In this document: positions 30,039-36,445 of the stretch, piece by piece
How the letters are laid out: every line of letters starts with the position of its first letter
How positions within the stretch are numbered: the first letter of the stretch is position 1
From: Verrucomicrobiaceae bacterium
GTDB taxonomy: Bacteria; Verrucomicrobiota; Verrucomicrobiia; Verrucomicrobiales; Verrucomicrobiaceae
Length of the DNA stretch: 36,445 nt
Direction: 5' to 3'
Assembly: GCA_027486585.1 (NCBI GenBank)
Contig: JAIXOU010000069.1
Location: 1 to 36,445, forward strand
Program-made: the position numbers and the translations under genes
The notes under the pieces: model-generated
What the model saw: only the letters and a program-made list of their open reading frames with translations
What the model was told of the DNA's origin: nothing
Database searches by the model: none

Positions 30039-32738
30039 ATGAGTCAAACGAAACGCCTCCTCCTCGTCGGCTGGGACAGTGCGGACTGGAAGATCATCCA
30101 GCCACTAGTCGATGCCGGCCAGATGCCCGCGCTACAGCGCCTGCTGGAACAAGGCACCTCGGGCAATCTGACCACGCTGGACCCGCAGCTCTCACCGATG
30201 CTGTGGACGAGCATCGCTACCGGGAAGCACGCCTACCATCATGGCGTGCCGGGTTTTACCGAAGTGAATGAAGCGGGACAGGTGGTGCCTGTTTCCGCTG
30301 CGACGAGACGCTGCAAGACGGTGTGGGAAATGCTCGGCGAGCGCGGCCTTAAATCTCATGTGGTGAGCTGGTTCGCGACTCAGGGGGAGCAGCATCCGCA
30401 GGGCTGCATTGTCTCGAACCTCTACAACAGTTTTAAACATCGCGAGGAAGATGCGCCGGAAGACTGGCCGAAGCCTGCTCCGGGCACATATTGGCCAGAA
30501 GACCTAGCCGAGCATCTCAACGAGCGCCGTGTCAGCCCCTGGGACATCGATCCGGATGAAGTGCTGCGTTTGTTCGTGCCGGAGGCACCCAGCATTGACC
30601 AGTCCAAGGATCAACGACTCTGGCATCTGGCGCAGCGGCTTGCGGAAGCCAGCAGCGTTCACTCCGCTGCCTGCTGGCTGATGGAAAACCGGCCCGACTG
30701 GGACTTCACGGCAATCTATTACCGCGCCATCGACGAGATTTGCCACGAGTTCATGCCCTTTCATCCGCCGCACATGCCGGGCGCACCGGATGCTGATTTT
30801 GCGCTCTACAAAGACGTGGTGAACAGCGCCTACCGCTTTCACGACCTGCTGCTGGCCCGTTTGATGCAACTCGCTGGACCTGACACCGCGATCATGCTGG
30901 TGAGCGATCACGGCTTCCACAGCGATCACCTGCGCCCGACCTTCACCCCACGGGTGCCGGCGGGCATCACCGTGTGGCATCGACCCCAGGGCGTGTTTGC
31001 CGCCGCTGGTCCAGGATTCAAACAGGATGCACTCATCTATGGTGCGCGTCTGCTGGACGTGACGCCGACCATCCTAACCTACTTTGATCTGCCCGTCGGC
31101 CAGGACATGGAAGGCCGTGTGCTGCGCGAGGCTTTTGAAAACGCCCCGGACGTGAAGACGATCCCAACCTGGGAAAATGCATCAAAACCACGTCCTGCCC
31201 TAACAACTCGACTCACCGACGACGACAACAAAGCGCTGCTGCAGCAGTTCGTGGATCTGGGTTACATCAACGAGATTTCCGACGACCCTGGCGAGGCTGC
31301 CGAAGAAACGAACCGCGAGAACACCTGGAACATGGCCCGCGCCTGCATGGACACCGGCCGCCATGAGCAGGCTCTGCCGATGCTGGAGGACATTTATCAT
31401 CGTTACCCAGAGCGCCTCGACTACGCCCAGGTGCTGGCCCGCTGCTACCTGCGCCTCGGCCTGCTCAAGGAGGCGGAGAAGACCGTCGCGTGCATCCTTG
31501 AAGGATTTGGCGACAAAACCGGCGCGCACATGATCCAGGCGAACATCGCCATCGAGTCCAAGCAGCCCGCGAAGGCACTGAACCACCTCGCCATCGTGGC
31601 GGAGCAGCGTCCGCGTGATCTTGCCTACCTGAGCCTGCGCATCGAGGCGCTGCTGAAGCTGCATCGCTGGGAGGAATGCCAGCAGACCTGCCACACCACG
31701 CTGGAGGTCGATCCGCAGAACGCGCTCGCGCACATCGGTCTCGCCCGCTCCGCGCTGCATCTCGATCAGCCGGAAGATGCCGTCGATTACGCACTCGCTG
31801 CTACGGGTTTCCAATACGGCAACCCACGCGGGCATTTCCTGCTTGGGGTCGCGCTGGTCACGCTCAAGCAATGGGAAGCCGCCGCCCAGGCCCTCAGCCT
31901 CGCCACACAGCTCGCACCGCATTTTTATCCTGCATGGCATTACCTCGCCCAGGCCTTGCGTGGTCAAGGCAACACCGAAGCTGCAGATGGCGCGCTCTTG
32001 AAGCTCAAACTGCTCCGCAGCGAGCATCGCAAGGCTGAGCGTGAGCGCACCGAGCGCGTCCGCCAAGAAAGCGCCGCCCGCGTCCCAGCCCTCGCTGCCG
32101 CAGGCCAGCGCCGGCTCGAAGAAAAGCGCGAGCAAGCTGCCGCAATGAAGAGCGACATGCCGGCAGATCAGGAATTTGTGCTTGTCTCCGGTCTGCCCCG
32201 CAGCGGCACCAGCCTCATGATGCAAATGCTCCGCGCTGGCGGCATGGAACTCATGCACGATGGCAAACGCGAGGCCGACATCGACAATCCCGAAGGCTAC
32301 TGGGAGTGGGAGGACATCAAAATCCTGCCCAAGCGCCCACTCATCATCGAACAAGCCCACGGCAAGGCCACCAAGGTCATCAGCGCCCTGCTGCCGAACC
32401 TGCCGCCGAAGCACAAGTTCAAGATCATCTTCATGACGCGCCCCGTCCAAGAAGTGGTGGCCAGCCAGTGGCAGATGCTGGAACACAAAGGCACCAACCC
32501 AAAGACCGAACGCGAGCACCTGGAAACCACGCAGCAAAAGCACGCGCTCGAAATCCTCACGGTGCTGCGCCAACACGCCCGCGTAAGTTTGCTCGAAGTT
32601 GATTATCCCGAACTCGTGCGAAATCCGCAAGTCGGAGCCAATCGCATCGCCGACTTCCTCGGTGAAGAGCGCCTCCCACACCGCGCCACCATGCCCGCCG
32701 TCGTGAAACCACAACTCCACCGCCAGCGCAGCCCATGA
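30039..32738 (+). CDS. Three-domain protein: alkaline-phosphatase-superfamily phosphodiesterase, TPR, sulfotransferase
   Basis: The 899-residue protein has no signal peptide or transmembrane helix, so all domains should be cytoplasmic. Residues 1-365 are a type I phosphodiesterase/nucleotide-pyrophosphatase-like alkaline-phosphatase fold: D13 in GWDSADW, the probable nucleophile S52 in LSPMLWTSIATGKHAYHHGV, D232 and H236 in IDEICHEF, D290-H291 in VSDHGF, and the DVTPTILTYFDLPVGQDMEGR end. Residues about 425-665 contain TPR-type helical pairs, then a charged coiled coil (about 666-705). Residues 710-899 are a PAPS-dependent sulfotransferase with the 5'-phosphosulfate loop SGLPRSGTSLM and FMTRPVQEVVASQW (3'-phosphate region). 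The stop overlaps the start of an APS kinase gene as ATGA, supplying the PAPS donor. The DNA is visibly richer in G+C than in surrounding genes. Confidence 0.88.
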   Translation: MSQTKRLLLVGWDSADWKIIQPLVDAGQMPALQRLLEQGTSGNLTTLDPQLSPMLWTSIATGKHAYHHGVPGFTEVNEAGQVVPVSAATRRCKTVWEMLGERGLKSHVVSWFATQGEQHPQGCIVSNLYNSFKHREEDAPEDWPKPAPGTYWPEDLAEHLNERRVSPWDIDPDEVLRLFVPEAPSIDQSKDQRLWHLAQRLAEASSVHSAACWLMENRPDWDFTAIYYRAIDEICHEFMPFHPPHMPGAPDADFALYKDVVNSAYRFHDLLLARLMQLAGPDTAIMLVSDHGFHSDHLRPTFTPRVPAGITVWHRPQGVFAAAGPGFKQDALIYGARLLDVTPTILTYFDLPVGQDMEGRVLREAFENAPDVKTIPTWENASKPRPALTTRLTDDDNKALLQQFVDLGYINEISDDPGEAAEETNRENTWNMARACMDTGRHEQALPMLEDIYHRYPERLDYAQVLARCYLRLGLLKEAEKTVACILEGFGDKTGAHMIQANIAIESKQPAKALNHLAIVAEQRPRDLAYLSLRIEALLKLHRWEECQQTCHTTLEVDPQNALAHIGLARSALHLDQPEDAVDYALAATGFQYGNPRGHFLLGVALVTLKQWEAAAQALSLATQLAPHFYPAWHYLAQALRGQGNTEAADGALLKLKLLRSEHRKAERERTERVRQESAARVPALAAAGQRRLEEKREQAAAMKSDMPADQEFVLVSGLPRSGTSLMMQMLRAGGMELMHDGKREADIDNPEGYWEWEDIKILPKRPLIIEQAHGKATKVISALLPNLPPKHKFKIIFMTRPVQEVVASQWQMLEHKGTNPKTEREHLETTQQKHALEILTVLRQHARVSLLEVDYPELVRNPQVGANRIADFLGEERLPHRATMPAVVKPQLHRQRSP

Positions 32739-33244
32739 ACCGTGTACTCTGGGTCTTCGGCCTGCCTAGCAGCGGAAAAACCACGCTCGGCACTGCCTTG
32801 CGCGATGCACTGCGAGCCGAAAATCGGCCAGTGGTCCTCCTGGATGGAGACGAACTCCGCTCAGGCCTGTGCTCTGACCTCGGCTTCAGTGATGAAGATC
32901 GCTCTGAAAATGTCCGCCGCGCCGCGCATATAGCCCGCTTGCTCGCTGCGCAGGGAAACACAGTCATCGCAGCCTTTGTCACCCCTGGCGAGCACCACCG
33001 CGCTCTGGTTCGGCAAATTCTCGGCACCTGCCTTTCATTCATTCACACCGACTGCCCCCTGGAAGTCTGTATCACCCGCGATGTAAAGGGGCTCTATTCC
33101 AAGGCAGCCGTCCAACAAATGACCGGCCTCACCGGCCTGCAGGAAGCGTTTGAACCTCCGACGGATGTTCAGCTAACGCTGCGCACACAAGAATTGACGA
33201 TCGACCAGTCCGTTGAGCGCTTGCGGCAAAGATGCGGCCTGTAG
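32735..33244 (+). CDS. cysC: Adenylylsulfate (APS) kinase
   Basis: The 169-residue protein is a P-loop kinase with GLPSSGKTTLG at 9-19, LLDGDELRSGL, the GFSDEDRSENVRRAAHIARLL segment (canonical FSxxDRxENIRR) and AFVTPGEHHR where most CysC have ISPYR. DCPLEVCITRDVKGLYSKA matches the family CxxRDPKGLYxKA strand, with Val for Pro. It phosphorylates APS to PAPS, the universal sulfuryl donor. It begins inside the stop of the sulfotransferase gene (4-bp ATGA overlap), so the two products are made together. No ATP sulfurylase (cysD/cysN/sat) or PAPS reductase is nearby, so the PAPS is probably meant for sulfation and not for cysteine synthesis. Confidence 0.93.
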   Translation: MNRVLWVFGLPSSGKTTLGTALRDALRAENRPVVLLDGDELRSGLCSDLGFSDEDRSENVRRAAHIARLLAAQGNTVIAAFVTPGEHHRALVRQILGTCLSFIHTDCPLEVCITRDVKGLYSKAAVQQMTGLTGLQEAFEPPTDVQLTLRTQELTIDQSVERLRQRCGL

Positions 33245-33354
33245 TTGCTAATTCCTGACGCCCTTTGCTCCAAGTGTTCCGCTGTCATTGAATGATTTGC
33301 AATAGTTCATGGTCACGGAACGTCTTTGATCATCCGTTAAATTCAAACTTCATC

Positions 33355-34488
33355 ATGGTTCACCGCGCTACCTTTCTCCTTCTCCTTGCCCTCACCACCT
33401 GTGCTCTGGCACAAAAAGCTCCCGATGTCTCCAAGCTCGATCCAGCCATGGGAGTCAATAAAGAGGCCGCTGAAAACTTGGAGTGGCATGATGTGACGAA
33501 GTGGGGAGTCGAAGGGCGCATCTTACCGGATCAAGAGCGGAAGCGCTGGTTTGATCGTCTGCCTGCCAGTGCTGAAGGCAAAGTGACCAATGCCGTTTGG
33601 GGTCTGAGCCGAGATAGCGCAGGTATGGTGGTCCGTTTCAGGACAGATGCTACCGCCATCAGCGTGCATTATAAACTCAGCAAAGACCGCCTCGGTCAAC
33701 CCCACATGCCTGCGACAGGGGTCAGCGGTGTAGATCTCTATGCGCGGGATACCGATGGAAAATGGAAGTGGGTCATGGTCACCAAGCCTGCTACACAGGA
33801 AGTAAAGGCCGAGATTATCAAAGGCCTAGCACCCGGCTCACGGGAATACGCGGCCTATTTGCCGCTTTACAATGGGATCGAGTCCCTCAGCATTGGCGTG
33901 GCGAAAGGCAGTCAATTTGAAGGACTGGCACCACGTGAGAAGCCCATCGTTTTTTACGGCACCAGCATCACCCATGGAGCCTGCGCCAGCCGCCCTGGGA
34001 TGGTTCACACAGGGATCTTGGGTCGTAAGCTGGACATGCCCGTGGTGAATCTGGGCTTTTCGGGCAATGGCCGCATGGATCAGGCTGTCGGTGAGTATTT
34101 GGTGCAGCTAGATGCCGCCTGTTATGTCATCGACTGTTTACCCAACATGGGACCTGCTGATGTCACGGCCAAATGTGTCCCTCTTGTGAAACAACTGCGT
34201 GCCGCTAAACCGGAAACACCCATTGTGCTGGTCGAAGATCGCCGCAATACCAATGACTGGATCATCCCAGCAAGGCGGAAGCATCACACGGATAACCATG
34301 CCGCGCTCAAAGCGGCCTATGAAACGCTTCTCAAAGAAGGCGTGAAAAATCTCTCTTATATCCCCGGAGATCATCTCTACGGTGACGATACCGAAGGTGC
34401 TACGGATGCCTCTCATGCCAGTGACCTTGGCTTCATGCGTCAGGCGGAGCTCTTTGAGCCTGTGCTCAGAAAAGCGCTGGGTAAATAA
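33355..34488 (+). CDS. Secreted SGNH/GDSL hydrolase with N-terminal GxDLY domain
   Basis: The start is placed at ATG 33355, opening the signal peptide MVHRATFLLLLALTTCALA; an upstream start at 33292 would place a polar stretch in front of it. The 377-residue protein carries an N-terminal beta-sandwich (about 20-195) containing GVDLYARDTDGKW, the GxDLY hallmark (PF14607). A Lipase_GDSL_3-type SGNH domain follows: block I YGTSITHG (Ser nucleophile, GTS for GDS), block II NLGFSGNG, block III DCLPNMGP (Asn) and block V DASHASDLG (Asp-His). It should remove acyl groups, probably acetate, from a polysaccharide in the periplasm or outside. The convergent XerC/D gene ends 12 bp beyond its stop. Confidence 0.92.
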   Translation: MVHRATFLLLLALTTCALAQKAPDVSKLDPAMGVNKEAAENLEWHDVTKWGVEGRILPDQERKRWFDRLPASAEGKVTNAVWGLSRDSAGMVVRFRTDATAISVHYKLSKDRLGQPHMPATGVSGVDLYARDTDGKWKWVMVTKPATQEVKAEIIKGLAPGSREYAAYLPLYNGIESLSIGVAKGSQFEGLAPREKPIVFYGTSITHGACASRPGMVHTGILGRKLDMPVVNLGFSGNGRMDQAVGEYLVQLDAACYVIDCLPNMGPADVTAKCVPLVKQLRAAKPETPIVLVEDRRNTNDWIIPARRKHHTDNHAALKAAYETLLKEGVKNLSYIPGDHLYGDDTEGATDASHASDLGFMRQAELFEPVLRKALGK

Positions 34489-34500
34489 CCACTCTCGGTT

Positions 34501-35427
34501 TCATTGGTTGGACTTGGCCCGAGGATGCGCGGCCTCATAGACTTCTTTCATTCTCTGGGTCGAGACATGGGTGTAAATTTGCGTCGTACTTAGGCTGGCA
34601 TGGCCGAGCAGTTCCTGAACGCTGCGTAAATCCGCTCCATTGTTCAGCAGATGAGTGGCAAAACTGTGGCGCAATTTATGAGGAGTCACATGAATCGGCA
34701 TGCCGCTGGCCTTCCAATACTTGTCCACCACATCGGCCAGAGCTTGCGTAGTAATGCGCTTTCGCAGCTTGCTCAAAAACAGCGGCCCACTCTGAATACC
34801 CGCCTTTTGGCGATAGCGCTGAATAGCCAGCATGGCATGTGAACCAACCGGCAGAAGACGTTCTTTACGGCCTTTCCCAATGACACGCACCGTGTCGCTG
34901 TAGGCATCGACATCCTCCACATTCACGGAGGCCAGTTCCGCCAACCTCATGCCGGTCGAATAAAAAAGCTCAAGAATCGCCGTGTCACGTTCAGGCCCCC
35001 ATTCGGGTGATCTGGGGCTTTTAGGTAGCGCCAATGGCAGCGCTAGCATCTCAACGACCTGAGTTAATGTCAGGACAACCGGCAGCTTCTTTTCCTGCTT
35101 AGGTAACTGCACATCTAGCAGCGGATTCGTGGTCCAACCCTGACGGCGAGTCAGCCATTTAAAAAAGGAGCGCAGTGCCGCAAAATGCAGGCGAATGGTC
35201 GAGCGCTCCAGCTCACGCTTCATCATTTCAAACAGATACTTGCGAAAGTCATCAGACGTCAGCGCCTGCCATGTTGTAAAGCCGATGTGCCGATGCCTGA
35301 ACTCGGATAAAGCATGGTCATAGAGATCCAGCGTGCGCGCTGATGACCTCCGTTCCACCTCCATGAACTGGATAAAAGCAGAAGCCAAAGGATCACTGCC
35401 TTGGGGAATGGGCGATACGTCAGCCAT
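34501..35427 (-). CDS. XerC/XerD-family tyrosine recombinase
   Basis: The 308-residue protein has the SAM-like core-binding domain (about 12-98, with SSARTLDLYDHALSEF) and a full catalytic domain. The catalytic set is R161 (STGMRLAEL), K185 (IGKGRKER), H250-KL-R253 (TPHKLRHSFATHLL), H276 (LLGHASLSTTQIY) and the nucleophile Y285. The length and the ILELFYSTGMRLAELA segment fit the chromosome-dimer resolvases XerC/XerD better than phage integrases. Which of the two it is cannot be told from the sequence. No dif-like or attachment site was recognised nearby. It stands alone, convergent with the SGNH gene, and is followed upstream by the porin terminator. Confidence 0.92.
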   Translation of the reverse strand: MADVSPIPQGSDPLASAFIQFMEVERRSSARTLDLYDHALSEFRHRHIGFTTWQALTSDDFRKYLFEMMKRELERSTIRLHFAALRSFFKWLTRRQGWTTNPLLDVQLPKQEKKLPVVLTLTQVVEMLALPLALPKSPRSPEWGPERDTAILELFYSTGMRLAELASVNVEDVDAYSDTVRVIGKGRKERLLPVGSHAMLAIQRYRQKAGIQSGPLFLSKLRKRITTQALADVVDKYWKASGMPIHVTPHKLRHSFATHLLNNGADLRSVQELLGHASLSTTQIYTHVSTQRMKEVYEAAHPRAKSNQ

Positions 35428-35472
35428 GGATCATTGTCTCAACTTACAGTCTCGCTAGCCAAGTAAAAACAA

Positions 35473-35505
35473 AAACTCCCGACCAGGATCACTGATCGGG
35501 AGTTT
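35473..35505 (-). terminator. Rho-independent terminator for the TorF-like porin gene
   Basis: AAACTCCCGA (35473-35482) pairs with TCGGGAGTTT (35496-35505); the stem continues past one mismatch as CAG/CTG with a 5-base loop. On the minus strand it runs into a T-rich tract (complement of 35464-35475), so it ends the porin transcript. Confidence 0.88.
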
Positions 35506-35536
35506 AAAAGAAGGAGTCAACTGAGACTCCGACGAA

Positions 35537-36391
35537 TTAGAAGGTCACACCGAGCTTCACGCCGCCGAAGAATTCGCTGTCCTGAGTGTTGTTCAGGTGG
35601 CGAGTGTCAAGGGAGATGTTGTAAGCAACGTATGGGGTCAGAGTTGCAGTCTTGGTCAGCTTGATTGGAGCAGACAAGGAAGGGATGACGTGGGTCAAAC
35701 CGCTCTGGTGGCCACCAAAGGTGTAGTAGTTGGTGAAGCCGTAGCCAGCCTTAACAGCTGGAACGAGGCTCAACCAGCTATTGATAGCGATTGGAGCGTC
35801 TGCACCGACTTCAGCGTAGGAAGCACCGATGGTGAAGTCATAGTAGAAACCACCGTAGAGGTTCACTGGACCGACGGAAGTAGCGATGGTTGCACCGACT
35901 TCTTCTACGCCACCAACGTTCAACTCACCAGCACCGTTACGAACGCCTGCGTTGCTTCCGGAGAATCCATCAAAGAATTCATAATGAGTGTAAACGAGAC
36001 CAAGTTTAGCAAAACCAGCGTCGTAGGTGAGGGATGTGGAGAGATCGAGTTCGGAATAATCGAAGTCGTTTGCTCCAGCAGCAGTGGTATCAACAGTGCT
36101 CGTATAAAGAGCGCCGAAGCCGAGGGAGAGCTTCTCAGTGAGAGGCACGCTCAGGCTAACGCCTGCCCATGTGGTGTTGTCTGCGAACCAGAGGCCGCGG
36201 AAGTAGTAGCGGCTGTCATAGCCCACTTCGAGGGTTGCACCAAGAGTATCAAAGAGAGCACCGCCCTCTTCGACTGTTGGTTGAACGCCCTTTGCAGGAG
36301 CGGAGGTGCCAGCGAAAGCATTCATGCTAGCGCAAGCTGCAAGAACGATTGCTGACTTAGTGATCACGGAGGTCATGCTTTTCAATTTCAT
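35537..36391 (-). CDS. TorF-family putative outer-membrane porin
   Basis: The 284-residue protein has a clear signal peptide (MKLKSMTSVITKSAIVLAACASMNAFA, cleaved before G28). The rest consists of short amphipathic beta strands of alternating aromatic residues, such as VGYDSRYYFRGLWF, LGLVYTHYEFF and GGFYYDFTIGASY, and ends FFGGVKLGVTF with a terminal Phe, the outer-membrane-insertion signature. The opening LEVGYDSRYYFRG is typical of the TorF (TIGR02001) family; its cargo is unknown. Codon choice is strongly biased (for example GTT/GCA/GGA-type third positions repeated), consistent with high expression. A strong terminator follows. The 54 bp between the start and the window edge show no obvious promoter. 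Confidence 0.88.
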   Translation of the reverse strand: MKLKSMTSVITKSAIVLAACASMNAFAGTSAPAKGVQPTVEEGGALFDTLGATLEVGYDSRYYFRGLWFADNTTWAGVSLSVPLTEKLSLGFGALYTSTVDTTAAGANDFDYSELDLSTSLTYDAGFAKLGLVYTHYEFFDGFSGSNAGVRNGAGELNVGGVEEVGATIATSVGPVNLYGGFYYDFTIGASYAEVGADAPIAINSWLSLVPAVKAGYGFTNYYTFGGHQSGLTHVIPSLSAPIKLTKTATLTPYVAYNISLDTRHLNNTQDSEFFGGVKLGVTF

Positions 36392-36445
36392 GTGGTCGAT
36401 TTAGGTTTGTTGATGTTTTAGGTGGTCGGCCCGGGAGACTTACCA

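Noticed and set aside
31200..32720. A 506-codon open frame opposite the TPR-sulfotransferase part
   Set aside because: High GC removes stop codons on the reverse strand. The product has no recognisable fold, while the forward strand has clear catalytic motifs.
34501..35427. Xer recombinase as the integrase of a mobile island
   Set aside because: Sequence and length fit a housekeeping XerC/XerD. No tRNA, attachment repeats or phage and plasmid genes are nearby.
35597..36355. A 252-codon open frame opposite the porin gene
   Set aside because: It is a mirror of the strongly biased codon use of the porin. Its translation shows no domain, signal or start context, while the porin has a signal peptide and beta-barrel pattern.

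Overview
The window looks like chromosomal DNA of a Verrucomicrobiota bacterium, probably near Prosthecobacter/Verrucomicrobiaceae. This is inferred from gene content, not from a marker gene. The signs are Tat-exported Gfo/Idh/MocA oxidoreductases and xylose-isomerase-like TIM barrels, an SGNH hydrolase with a GxDLY front domain, a DUF1343 (NamZ) protein, PEP-CTERM proteins ending in PEPSR plus an RRRRK tail, moderate-to-high GC, and few clear Shine-Dalgarno sequences. No rRNA, tRNA, CRISPR or insertion sequence with a transposase was seen. No gene-free stretch reaches 300 bases; the longest, about 250-315 bp depending on the start chosen for the 27107 gene, lies before the PEP-CTERM pair.

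Layout. 1-3554: a 5'-truncated oxidoreductase and a secreted serine hydrolase fused to a NamZ exo-muramidase. 3612-9515: nadC, a membrane-anchored azurin-like cupredoxin, a ymdB phosphodiesterase, a kefF-kefC potassium efflux pair, an RfaH/NusG-like antiterminator and an FmdB zinc ribbon. 9619-20941: a second oxidoreductase, a minimal kinase-like protein, a glucoamylase-like secreted protein, an MFS carrier, a four-helix-bundle gene framed by decamer repeat arrays, a TIM-barrel sugar isomerase, opgH with a translationally coupled membrane partner, a HEAT-like protein and a small membrane protein. 20961-23515: a glycosyltransferase family 9 protein, an adenylate kinase and fmt. 23507-27173: a divergent pair, a short acyl-adenylate ligase and a fused double ketosynthase. 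27107-28339: an unknown anchored protein. 28485-33244: a candidate sigma-54 promoter, two tandem PEP-CTERM proteins, a terminator, then a three-domain protein (alkaline-phosphatase superfamily, TPR, sulfotransferase) overlapping an APS kinase by 4 bp. 33355-36391: an SGNH esterase, a XerC/D recombinase and a TorF-like porin.

The most interesting units are: (a) the phosphodiesterase-TPR-sulfotransferase/APS-kinase operon directly behind the PEP-CTERM genes, which makes its own PAPS donor and suggests a surface-sulfation system; (b) the four-helix-bundle gene bounded by inverted arrays of a 10-bp GTTTAC-type repeat, which looks like a small mobile or regulatory cassette inserted between a sugar isomerase and its likely transporter; (c) the amidase-like/NamZ fusion for cell-wall turnover; (d) opgH with a non-standard partner and a nearby glucoamylase-like hydrolase.
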